Source: Eubacterium sp.
GTDB lineage: Bacteria; Bacillota; Clostridia; Lachnospirales; Lachnospiraceae
Length of the DNA stretch: 9,227 nucleotides
Direction: 5' to 3'
Assembly (NCBI GenBank): GCA_017445525.1
Contig: JAFSTZ010000445.1
Location: 1-9,227 of the forward strand
Each line of letters starts with the position of its first letter. Position 1 is the first letter of the stretch. Position numbers and translations under genes: made by a program. The notes beneath the pieces are model-generated. The model saw only the letters and a program-made list of their open reading frames with translations, did no database searches and was not told the DNA's origin. Below, piece after piece: positions 1 through 6,663 of the stretch.

Positions 1-1863
1 ACCCTTATACGTTACCTTTAGATCTTGATCCAACTTATTTACCACCACTTCCATACTGTCGACCTCTATTCCGTCTATATATGCACGAACAGTGGTTGTT
101 CCCGGCTTTATCAAAGTTATAATACAGTTATCATCATAGCCGTAACCTGCTTTATTCTTTACAGTTACCACCTCTTTATCATCAGAGCTGAATGTAATCT
201 CTCCTTTATCATTGGTTTTGAGTTGCACAACATGAAAACTATTACTGTAAGGCACTGCAAACTCGCCACCATATTCTCTCAGATCAAACTTACCCTTGGG
301 TTTATCCATTAGCGTGACCGTAAACTCAACCTTGCCTATCTGGCGAGGATTCTCAATCCCATCCACGAGCAAAGCCGCAGAGTTGATAGCAGTCTCGTAT
401 TTTAGTTCCGTTTCAGTCTGACTGACCAGCGTCCAGGAAGGAACGATGTCGTAAGTTGTCCCGTCATCTATATGAGCTGTCAGCGTCTTCGGAAGATATG
501 TATCGGCAACTTTGTCCTTCTCACTGAAATCAGCTACCGCTGTCAGAGGCCGACCGTCATTATCGATAGAAATGATGTCCTTGTGAGTGATAGTCGCCTC
601 ATAATCAAAGTAAGGGCTAATTTTTTCAAACGGATCTGCAACTCCGGGTGGAAGTGTAAGGCTTCCGGTATAGATCTCTTTTGATCGGGATACACTTTTC
701 TGCAGCCAGGATATCTGTGCAACATCGGTACTTCCATCCGCAAGTCTGAGAGTCACCTCAGTAGGCAATTTTGACCTCACATCTGTACCATAAGGAAAAG
801 TACCATACAAACTCGGAGGATCAACAACGTCTATAACCGTTTTAGGCATAGGTGTGGACAATGGCATGGGAGTTGATTCACTCACAGTTGTCGGTGCGAT
901 GTAGGATGGGGTGACGGGAGCAGGATGAGATTCTGAATTGAATCCGGCAATAATATTTTTCACTCGTACATCTAAACCTGAATAACCTTGTTGTTTATAT
1001 TCACAGCAAGGATATTGAGCTGAGTTATCCAAATCTGCTCCTTCTACTCGCACTGTACATCCGCTGACGAAATAATACCCAAGATTTGGAATAAGAGACG
1101 CCCCCATTCTATATCTTATACCAAATCCCGGAACATCATATGGATTGTTATAATTTATATCATAATAATTATTATACCATTGAACACTATTATTATTAAT
1201 TGAGCAATTTCCAGACACTCCTATCTGGGAACATCTATCAAATGATCCCAGACCAACCGAAAGAAGAACTCTCATCGATATACTGCTTATCGGTTGATCT
1301 GCCCAGAGAACATGAAAATCCAAAGAATTCCCCTCTATTTCATTTATCTTTTTTGTATCTTCATTTTCCTCCGCTGCCCATACCGCATTGATGTCAGCCT
1401 TTTCTAGTTCTTTATATTGACCCATTGACTTCAGCGCTACGCCGGAGAATAATTCTTCATTATCCATTTTATACTGATAATTATACTCATAATTAGTCTC
1501 TTCCAAACAATTATATTTTTCAAAAAGCTTCATTTTAACCTTTGCACTAAGAAGGCTTCTCTTAACATCTCCAACAGTAATATCACCCGAATTATCTTTT
1601 ATATCAAAAGATAATGAATCGGCTGAACCACTGCTGAAATTGTTAATTGTAACACTATTACCATTGATATTATTTGTTTCCTCAATTGCTTCTTTTAGAT
1701 TATCTCCTCCAAATGTTTCCTCATGATTCTCCCCATAATACAACGTTATTCTCACAGTAGTATCCTGCTGCGCCGGCTCCGCCTTCGCCGGCACCACTGG
1801 CGCCAGTGCCAGTGCCACTGCAAAAGCCAACAACACCGCGATCGCTTTCTTTCTCATCTTCAT
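1..1863 (-). CDS. Large secreted protein with Ig-like modules, 3' end outside window
   Basis: The frame is open from ATG at 1863 to the left edge: 621 codons with no stop, so the C-terminus is missing. The start is set by AGGAGG at 1870-1875, six bases before the ATG. Residues 1-28 are a signal peptide (KMRKK, a hydrophobic Ala/Leu/Val core, cleavage probably after PAKA). Residues about 30-310 are a domain I do not recognise, rich in Asn and Tyr, with six cysteines (119, 211, 220, 269, 286, 287) and an Asn/Tyr-rich stretch at 221-245. A Pro/Thr/Ser linker follows (about 313-341). Residues about 343-405 and 449-507 look like Big_4-type bacterial Ig modules (LPTEVTLRLADGS and LPKTLTAHIDDGT are the diagnostic strands). 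Residues about 540-610 look like a Big_2-type module (SSDDKEVVTV, PGTTTVRAYIDG). The role is probably an extracellular or wall-attached structural or binding protein; the function is unknown. The N-terminal coding half is far more AT-rich than the Ig part. Confidence 0.88.
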   Translation of the reverse strand, partial: MKMRKKAIAVLLAFAVALALAPVVPAKAEPAQQDTTVRITLYYGENHEETFGGDNLKEAIEETNNINGNSVTINNFSSGSADSLSFDIKDNSGDITVGDVKRSLLSAKVKMKLFEKYNCLEETNYEYNYQYKMDNEELFSGVALKSMGQYKELEKADINAVWAAEENEDTKKINEIEGNSLDFHVLWADQPISSISMRVLLSVGLGSFDRCSQIGVSGNCSINNNSVQWYNNYYDINYNNPYDVPGFGIRYRMGASLIPNLGYYFVSGCTVRVEGADLDNSAQYPCCEYKQQGYSGLDVRVKNIIAGFNSESHPAPVTPSYIAPTTVSESTPMPLSTPMPKTVIDVVDPPSLYGTFPYGTDVRSKLPTEVTLRLADGSTDVAQISWLQKSVSRSKEIYTGSLTLPPGVADPFEKISPYFDYEATITHKDIISIDNDGRPLTAVADFSEKDKVADTYLPKTLTAHIDDGTTYDIVPSWTLVSQTETELKYETAINSAALLVDGIENPRQIGKVEFTVTLMDKPKGKFDLREYGGEFAVPYSNSFHVVQLKTNDKGEITFSSDDKEVVTVKNKAGYGYDDNCIITLIKPGTTTVRAYIDGIEVDSMEVVVNKLDQDLKVTYKG

Positions 1864-2066
1864 TTTGTACCTCCTGTCTACTCTCTCTCGTCATATTACT
1901 ACGATTGATAACTATCTGCCACGCTCCCTACCTGTGTCAGATACTTATTATCCGCTGTACTATCATATGACATCATAGCACTTCCGAGCATATGCAGGCA
2001 CTTCCGTTTTCTTCCATACATCATCAAAAACGGCAGCGCTGTCCCCAAAAACTACGTGTGAATCAA
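1864..2066 (-). other. Long 5' leader of the secreted Ig-domain gene
   Basis: The promoter at 2074-2101 implies an untranslated leader of about 200 nt before the ATG at 1863. It contains a possible hairpin (CCGTTTT at 2004-2010 pairing with AAAACGG at 2027-2033), the 8-bp palindromes GCATATGC (1988-1995) and CAGCGCTG (2034-2041), and a 9-bp direct repeat GCACTTCCG at 1978-1986 and 1998-2006. I see no open reading frame with a ribosome binding site and no recognised riboswitch. It may only be a stabilising leader. Confidence 0.4.
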
Positions 2067-2073
2067 CGACCTC

Positions 2074-2101
2074 ATTATAACATAAAGTGATAATCTGTCA
2101 A
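2074..2101 (-). promoter_or_regulatory. Consensus sigma-A promoter for the secreted Ig-domain gene
   Basis: On the minus strand the -35 box TTGACA (2096-2101) and the -10 box TATAAT (2074-2079) are both perfect consensus, separated by 16 bp. The -10 also carries an upstream TGn extension. The tandem repeats at 2107-2141 begin five bases upstream of the -35. A promoter this close to consensus would be expected to be strong unless an operator limits it. Confidence 0.8.
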
Positions 2102-2106
2102 TGATT

Positions 2107-2141
2107 CTGTGACAAGTGGCAAAAATTCTGTGACGAATGGC
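2107..2141. repeat. Tandem 21-bp-spaced repeat pair CTGTGACRARTGGC (pair 1)
   Basis: Two 14-bp copies, CTGTGACAAGTGGC (2107-2120) and CTGTGACGAATGGC (2128-2141), start exactly 21 bp apart, two helical turns. They match at 12 of 14 positions. They lie directly upstream of the -35 box of the minus-strand promoter at 2074-2101 and downstream of the aldo/keto reductase stop. On the minus strand they read GCCATTCGTC and GCCACTTGTC, in the direction of that promoter. Likely a binding site for a tandem-binding regulator. LytTR-type proteins use a similar 21-22 bp geometry, but that assignment is inference. Confidence 0.65.
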
Positions 2142-2149
2142 ATAAACCA

Positions 2150-3025
2150 TCACTGATCAGGGTTGCTCTTTCGATCAGGTATAACGAAGTCCGGATGCTC
2201 ACCAAGCCAGGCTGTCTGCGGCATGCACGAGAGCATCATGATCTCATCATCGGAGAGTTCAAAATCAAAGACGTCGAGATTGGCTTCCATATGCTCTTTT
2301 GATGACGCCTTGGGTATCGGAAGTATGCCCTTCTGCAACAGGAAACGCAGATTTATCTGCTGGATGCTCCTGCCGTATCTCTCTGCCAGACGAACCAGGA
2401 TGGCGTTGCCGATGGTTGCATTCTCCCTGCCCCTGCCGAGCGGGCTCCATGCCATAGGCAGCACATCGTTCTCCCTGCAGTACTCCACGGCTGCCTCCTG
2501 CGAATATCCGGGATGCAGCTCAAGCTGGTCTACGACCGGTTTTATCCGGCAGTTCTTCAGGATGTTGGACAGATGATGCGGCAGGAAGTTACTCAGGCCG
2601 AGCCTGCCGACCTTTCCCTGGTCAACAAGATTCTCCATGGCAGTCCAGGTCTCGATGTCCAAGTCTTTCCATTTATCTTCATCATCACTTGTCTGTCTAG
2701 GCCAGTGGATCATATAGATATCTACATAGTCCGTCTGAAGGCGATTCAGCGATCTCTCGATCGCAGCGTTCACACCGGCGGCGCCCATCTCATCTATCCA
2801 CAGCTTGGTCTCGATGATGACGTCCCGTCTGTCGATACCGCTCTCCTTCAGTGCGCTTCCTAGACACCTCTCAGTCTCGTATAGTGAGGCCGTATCAAAA
2901 AATCTATAGCCGCACTCGATAGCTGTGAGTATCGATGCTTTGTTGTCGGAAAACGCCTCGTTATAGGTTCCGAAGCCGATCTTCGGTAGCCGGAAGCCAT
3001 CGTTAAGTGTATAAAAATCTTCCAT
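2150..3025 (-). CDS. Aldo/keto reductase (NADPH-dependent)
   Basis: This 291-aa protein is a complete AKR-superfamily TIM barrel of normal length. The catalytic tetrad is visible: Asp44 (in FFDTA), Tyr49, Lys74 (in ETKLW) and His107 (in MIHWP). The substrate and cofactor motif GLSNF (Asn146), Gln167 in the DQLELHPG strand, and the C-terminal IPKASSKEH (Lys239) that binds the 2'-phosphate of NADPH are also present. It is expected to be a cytoplasmic enzyme reducing aldehydes or ketones; the physiological substrate cannot be read from sequence. The start at 3025 is supported by GGAGG (3034-3038), eight bases upstream. It has its own promoter (3101-3129) and an adjacent palindrome. No terminator is visible after the stop, so transcripts may run on toward the Ig-protein gene. 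Confidence 0.95.
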   Translation of the reverse strand: MEDFYTLNDGFRLPKIGFGTYNEAFSDNKASILTAIECGYRFFDTASLYETERCLGSALKESGIDRRDVIIETKLWIDEMGAAGVNAAIERSLNRLQTDYVDIYMIHWPRQTSDDEDKWKDLDIETWTAMENLVDQGKVGRLGLSNFLPHHLSNILKNCRIKPVVDQLELHPGYSQEAAVEYCRENDVLPMAWSPLGRGRENATIGNAILVRLAERYGRSIQQINLRFLLQKGILPIPKASSKEHMEANLDVFDFELSDDEIMMLSCMPQTAWLGEHPDFVIPDRKSNPDQ

Positions 3026-3100
3026 CTGCTATACCTCCATTTCAAGAACGCCACTGATCATTTGACAGTGTAGAAGCTCAGTAGTACTAGATTTACTTTT

Positions 3101-3129
3101 ATATTACTTTTATTAATAGTTCGTGTCAA
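3101..3129 (-). promoter_or_regulatory. Promoter of the aldo/keto reductase gene
   Basis: The minus strand reads TTGACA (3124-3129), a 17-bp spacer, then TAATAT (3101-3106). This gives a leader of about 70 nt before the ATG at 3025. The -35 is perfect consensus and the -10 matches four of six. A weak leader hairpin (CACTG pairing with CAGTG across nine bases) lies near 3050-3070. Confidence 0.7.
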
Positions 3130-3132
3130 GCA

Positions 3133-3150
3133 TTTTTCATGTATGAAAAA
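3133..3150. promoter_or_regulatory. Perfect palindrome next to the aldo/keto reductase -35 box
   Basis: TTTTTCATGTATGAAAAA consists of 8-bp arms, exactly complementary, around a 2-bp centre. It sits three bases upstream of the -35 box of the reductase promoter, a typical place for a dimeric regulator. No regulator gene is in the window, so its partner is unknown. It has no GC-rich stem and so is unlikely to be a terminator. Confidence 0.5.
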
Positions 3151-3227
3151 ACCCGACTTCCTTTCTCAAAATTCACGAGTTAGTTATCCTCCCTGTTTTC
3201 AGCACACGATTGAAAGTGGACTTACTC

Positions 3228-3262
3228 CTGTGACGAAACGCTGATTTTCTGTGACGAATGGC
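3228..3262. repeat. Tandem 21-bp-spaced repeat pair CTGTGACGAAnnGC (pair 2)
   Basis: CTGTGACGAAACGC (3228-3241) and CTGTGACGAATGGC (3249-3262) start exactly 21 bp apart. The second copy is part of a 16-bp sequence identical to the second copy of pair 1 (TTCTGTGACGAATGGC at 2126-2141 and 3247-3262). The pair ends two bases before the -35 box of the plus-strand promoter at 3265-3293. Relative to that promoter the motif reads in the opposite orientation to pair 1. Confidence 0.65.
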
Positions 3263-3264
3263 TA

Positions 3265-3293
3265 TGGACAACCGGGCATTTTTATGGTAGAAT
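3265..3293 (+). promoter_or_regulatory. Promoter of the small secreted protein gene
   Basis: TGGACA (3265-3270), 17 bp, TAGAAT (3288-3293) with a TGn extended -10 (TG at 3285-3286). Each hexamer differs from consensus by one base. The start of transcription would be near 3300, leaving a leader of about 33 nt before the ATG at 3333. The repeat pair at 3228-3262 lies immediately upstream. Confidence 0.7.
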
Positions 3294-3332
3294 GTAGACA
3301 AATCAATCCTTAATGACTGAAGGGAGGTCATC

Positions 3333-3698
3333 ATGAATAAGACTAAACGTATAAAGGCAGTTATAGTAGCAGGTGTGCTCTCTCTCATGCTTGCAGCTCC
3401 GGTATGTACTCCGGTGGCAGGTTTCGTGCCGGGAGCACCGCAGATAACCACAAAAGCTGAGGCTGCATCGCTGAATTTGTCAATCAGGGAAGCAAAAAAG
3501 AAACTGAGAAAAGAGCTCAAAAAACAGGGTTATACGACCAACTTCCGTTTTGATTATTTCAAAACATATAACCATACGTTTATCGCTTTCGGTATCGTTG
3601 ACTGTTCAAGCGGCAACTGTGAACTGGTAGGATATGCCGAGGTCAACAAGCACACGGGGAAGGTTCGTTTCGAGATGGGCTGCCCGGACGGCTGCTGA
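3333..3698 (+). CDS. Small secreted cysteine-containing protein, function unknown
   Basis: A 121-aa protein preceded by AGGGAGG (3321-3327), five bases before the ATG. The N-terminus (NKTKRIK, then a hydrophobic stretch to about residue 30) is a signal peptide, with a likely cleavage after TKAEA (residue 44). The mature part would be about 77 aa. It starts with a very basic helix-like segment (AKKKLRKELKKQ, about 54-65), continues with an aromatic-rich core, and ends with two short cysteine pairs: C91-C96 (CSSGNC) and C117-C121 (CPDGC at the very C-terminus). The pairing suggests disulfides. The strand VGYAEVNKHTGKVRFE resembles PepSY-like folds, but I do not assign a family. It is encoded upstream of the C11 peptidase and separated from it by a hairpin, so partial co-transcription is possible. 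Confidence 0.82.
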   Translation: MNKTKRIKAVIVAGVLSLMLAAPVCTPVAGFVPGAPQITTKAEAASLNLSIREAKKKLRKELKKQGYTTNFRFDYFKTYNHTFIAFGIVDCSSGNCELVGYAEVNKHTGKVRFEMGCPDGC

Positions 3699-3735
3699 TC
3701 ACGGATTCGTAATGATCACAGATGATAACATGTAT

Positions 3736-3766
3736 AAAGCCGAAGCCCGGGAGGTTTCGGCTTTTG
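3736..3766 (+). terminator. Hairpin terminator or attenuator between the small secreted protein and the peptidase
   Basis: AAAGCCGAA (3736-3744) pairs perfectly with TTCGGCTTT (3756-3764) across an 11-base loop, followed only by a short T run (3762-3765). The stem is strong but the U tract is short, so termination may be incomplete. I see no convincing promoter between 3699 and 3792, so the peptidase may depend on readthrough. Confidence 0.65.
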
Positions 3767-3792
3767 TTGAGCAACACCAAAGGAGTTTTGAT

Positions 3793-5799
3793 ATGAAGAA
3801 AAAGCTTTTGAGCATAGCCATGACCCTGGCACTTATCCTCACGGCGTGCGGCGCGGAGGAGTCAGTCGTGAGCACCCCGGCGCCGACAGACAGCGAGGCC
3901 GAGGTCACAGGCAACGCAGAGGAAACCAAAACGCCGGAGGTTCAAGCACAGAACGATAAAAATGACGAGTCCTGGGCGATCTACTGGTATCTGTGCGGAT
4001 CAGATCTGGAAACAGAGTACGGTCTGGCCTCGGTGGATATCGCGGAGGTCTGCGGTGTCGATCTCCCGGACAACGTAAAGATCGTACTGCAGACGGGCGG
4101 TGCCAAGGAGTGGCAGAACGAGGTTGTGAAGGCTGACAAGATCGGAAGATACGAGGTCGTCGACGGCGATATCAAAAAGCTCGATGAGATGAATCAGGCC
4201 AATATGGGAGACGGCGAAACGCTAAAGGACTTTCTATCCTTCTGCAACGAAAACTATCCCGCAGATCACAAGATGGTCGTGTTCTGGGATCACGGCGGCG
4301 GCACTACCACAGGTGTGGCTCAGGACGAGAACTATAAAGGCGACACGCTCTCTCTGGTCGAGTTGAGGACTGCTTTTTCGGAAACCTGTGAAGTGAGCAA
4401 GGAGAACCCGCCATATGACATCATAGGGTTTGACACATGTCTGATGGCTACGGTCGATGTCGCCAGCATTTTTAAAGATGTTGGCAGATATCTGATAGGA
4501 AGCGAAGAGAACGAGACGGCGCTCGGCTGGACCTACGATGAGTGGGTGCGTGCCCTGGCAAAAAACACCGCCATCGAGCCTACCGAGCTCGGCAAGATCA
4601 TCTGTGACAGTTATTACAAGGCATGTGAGGAATACGAGGTCGCAGACAGCATCACGATGTCAGTGACCGATCTGTCCAAGATCGATCCGGTGCTCGAAGC
4701 TTACAACACGCTCGGAAACGAAGCTCTCATCAACATGGTGTACGATGATTCATTTGTCGGAGAGTTCTCGCGTGCCACCAAAAAGACCGAGAACTACGGC
4801 GGCAACACGGGAAAGAGCGGCTACTCGGATATGGCCGATATGGCCGATCTCGCCGAGAATACAAAAGACATCCTGCCGGAAAGCTATCAGGCGGTGCTGG
4901 ATACGATAAAAGATGCCGTCGTCTACCAGATCAAGGGGAAGTTCAGATCGCACGCAAACGGACTGTCATGCTTTATCCACTATTCGCATGACGCCCAGAT
5001 GCTGAGTAATTATATAGCGAATTCCTCCACTATGGCTTTTGATCTTTTCTATACCTACCTACTGACCGGCGAGCTTGACGACGACGGATACACCTATATA
5101 TCCAACCTGCTGGGCGGTGACGAAGTCGAGACGCAGGAGCCCTTTGACATCAGTACGCTGGAGGACGCCAAACTCAAGATAGAGAACGGCAACACTGCAG
5201 TGCTGAAGATCGGAGATGACGCCAGGCACCTGGCTTCTGTCTGCTACGAGTTATATACGACTTTTGATAAAGGAAAAACCTTTGTCTGTCTCGGCTCGGC
5301 AGCCACTCCGGATGACGTGATCGCAGACTGGGACAAGGGTATATTTAAGGATAACTTCCGCGGTGTATGGGGCTCGATCGACAACACATTTGTCTATATG
5401 GAGCTTGTCAACACCAACGATGATTATACGATGTATCAGGTTCCGGTCAAGCTAAACGGCGAGGAGATGTATCTCTCCGTCGCCTGTGACCAAGCCACTC
5501 ACGAGTTTACGATACTGGGAGCCCAAGGCGAGACTGAGAACGGTCTCTCGGCAAAGGATCTGCGCAAGCTGGAGGTCGGCGACGAGATCGTGCCGATACT
5601 CTATGCGATCACCAGGAAAAAGGGGATATCCTTTGATATGGATCCCATCATAGTGAGCGAGGATACCGCCTTTGAGGAGATAGAGCTCGGCGACGGCGAG
5701 TATGCGATAGACTTCCAGATGACGGGAACCGACGGAAAGACCGCCATGTCTGAGATAGAGTTGTTCAGAGTGAAGGATGGTTATATGAAGTATCTGTAA
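3793..5799 (+). CDS. Clostripain-family (C11) cysteine peptidase, lipoprotein
   Basis: A 668-aa protein starting at the ATG after AGGAG (3781-3785). An upstream in-frame ATG at 3634 would overlap the previous gene and destroy the signal peptide, so it is rejected. Residues 1-19 form a lipoprotein signal with lipobox LTAC (Cys19), so it is anchored outside the membrane. A low-complexity Glu/Thr/Pro-rich linker spans about 20-58. The peptidase domain (about 60-430) opens with WAIYWYLCGSDLE. The catalytic dyad is His167 in WDHGGG and Cys216 in GFDTC. Asp214, two residues before the Cys, matches the position that gives characterised C11 enzymes their Arg/Lys preference. Lys182, 15 residues after the His, is a candidate self-cleavage site. 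The region 440-668 is an unassigned, probably beta-rich C-terminal domain. The expected role is extracellular proteolysis after basic residues. It converges with the esterase gene, 37 bp apart. Confidence 0.93.
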   Translation: MKKKLLSIAMTLALILTACGAEESVVSTPAPTDSEAEVTGNAEETKTPEVQAQNDKNDESWAIYWYLCGSDLETEYGLASVDIAEVCGVDLPDNVKIVLQTGGAKEWQNEVVKADKIGRYEVVDGDIKKLDEMNQANMGDGETLKDFLSFCNENYPADHKMVVFWDHGGGTTTGVAQDENYKGDTLSLVELRTAFSETCEVSKENPPYDIIGFDTCLMATVDVASIFKDVGRYLIGSEENETALGWTYDEWVRALAKNTAIEPTELGKIICDSYYKACEEYEVADSITMSVTDLSKIDPVLEAYNTLGNEALINMVYDDSFVGEFSRATKKTENYGGNTGKSGYSDMADMADLAENTKDILPESYQAVLDTIKDAVVYQIKGKFRSHANGLSCFIHYSHDAQMLSNYIANSSTMAFDLFYTYLLTGELDDDGYTYISNLLGGDEVETQEPFDISTLEDAKLKIENGNTAVLKIGDDARHLASVCYELYTTFDKGKTFVCLGSAATPDDVIADWDKGIFKDNFRGVWGSIDNTFVYMELVNTNDDYTMYQVPVKLNGEEMYLSVACDQATHEFTILGAQGETENGLSAKDLRKLEVGDEIVPILYAITRKKGISFDMDPIIVSEDTAFEEIELGDGEYAIDFQMTGTDGKTAMSEIELFRVKDGYMKYL

Positions 5800-5836
5800 T
5801 TACGGTGTTGCAGGCAGCATAACAGCGGAAGTGATC

Positions 5837-6604
5837 CTACGGCAGCCAGTCCAGCACCTTCTCGATCTGGGCATCCCAGAAGTCCCACTCGTGGCCGGCT
5901 TTCTCATCCTCGTCCCAGGTCACATCCGCGCCTTTTTTTATCAGATAGTCGCGGAGCTTTACATTTACCGGAAAGAGGTCATCCTCACGACCGCAGGACA
6001 GATAGAAACGAGGCTCCTTTTGACCCTTTTCTTTTATACTGTCAAAGGCGATCCACGGATTTATATCAGTCTTAAAAACCTGCTCTGCACTGTCGCACCA
6101 GTCATGCTCAAATCCGATAGGATGCTCCTCATCAAACATATGGATAGCTGAGGACAGTCCCGCCACATGACTGAAGGTATCTGAGTATACCATCCCCGTG
6201 CGGAGTGCCCCGTAACCGCCCATGGAGAGTCCAGCGATATATGTATCCTCGCGCTTTTCAGAGAGCGGGAACATCCTTCTCATCATCATCGGCAGCTCTT
6301 TGCCTATAAATGTCTCGTAGTCGTCAAACGGCATCTTTCCTTTTATATAAAAAGAATTGTCACCTGACGGCATGATCACGGCGAGATCTCTCTCCATAGC
6401 CCATTTATGTATACGAGTCTCGCTGATCCAGTCTATATAGCTGCCCAGCAGTCCGTGTAACAGAAACAGCGTCTTGTACTTCTTCTCACCCGGATTCAGA
6501 TATCGATCCGTATCAAAGTCATAACGGTCTGCGGGTAGTATAACATTAACCGGAACCGTACGGCCGAGTGCCTGCGACATATAATTAATCTGTATGATAG
6601 CCAT
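5837..6604 (-). CDS. Alpha/beta-hydrolase esterase (esterase D / tributyrin esterase-like)
   Basis: A 255-aa cytoplasmic protein of the esterase D-like (PF00756) alpha/beta-hydrolase type, with no signal peptide. The oxyanion segment LLHGLLG (His50-Gly51), the nucleophile elbow GLSMGG (Ser127), Asp208 in CGREDD and His238 in AGHEW form a complete catalytic triad. Relatives include tributyrin and acetyl esterases, feruloyl esterases and S-formylglutathione hydrolase. It probably hydrolyses short acyl esters, perhaps acetyl or feruloyl groups from plant polysaccharide oligomers, but the substrate is unproven. GGGAGG (6612-6617) lies seven bases before the ATG. It follows ridA by 59 bp on the same strand with no terminator or clear promoter between, so it is probably the third gene of the ilvA operon. 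No terminator is visible after it. Confidence 0.92.
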   Translation of the reverse strand: MAIIQINYMSQALGRTVPVNVILPADRYDFDTDRYLNPGEKKYKTLFLLHGLLGSYIDWISETRIHKWAMERDLAVIMPSGDNSFYIKGKMPFDDYETFIGKELPMMMRRMFPLSEKREDTYIAGLSMGGYGALRTGMVYSDTFSHVAGLSSAIHMFDEEHPIGFEHDWCDSAEQVFKTDINPWIAFDSIKEKGQKEPRFYLSCGREDDLFPVNVKLRDYLIKKGADVTWDEDEKAGHEWDFWDAQIEKVLDWLP

Positions 6605-6635
6605 GATAAAACCTCCCTCATCCTCCGTTTCACAA

Positions 6636-6663
6636 GGGTATACAGACAGGCGGGGTGTATCCC
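6636..6663 (-). other. Imperfect hairpin between ridA and the esterase gene
   Basis: GGGTATACA (6636-6644) can pair with TGTATCCC (6656-6663) with one bulged base. No U tract follows on the minus strand, so it is not a terminator. It could be an mRNA processing or stabilising element in the intercistronic gap, or chance. Confidence 0.25.

Noticed and set aside
543..743. Separate 66-codon minus-strand reading frame
   Set aside because: It is an out-of-frame shadow within the secreted Ig-protein gene, whose frame is open across the whole stretch.
2107..3262. Repeat pairs as ends of a mobile cassette carrying the aldo/keto reductase, or as a CRISPR array
   Set aside because: Copies are direct, only 14-16 bp, in two pairs with 21-bp period and promoter-adjacent. 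There is no transposase or integrase, and no regular repeat-spacer array.
3173..3520. Minus-strand 115-codon reading frame opposite the small secreted protein
   Set aside because: It has no ribosome binding site, overlaps the plus-strand promoter and repeats, and mirrors a gene with a promoter, ribosome binding site and signal peptide.
3634..3792. Extended start for the C11 peptidase at the upstream in-frame ATG
   Set aside because: It overlaps the end of the small secreted protein gene, includes the hairpin at 3736-3766, and would bury the lipoprotein signal. The ATG at 3793 has AGGAG at 3781-3785 and begins a textbook lipobox signal peptide.
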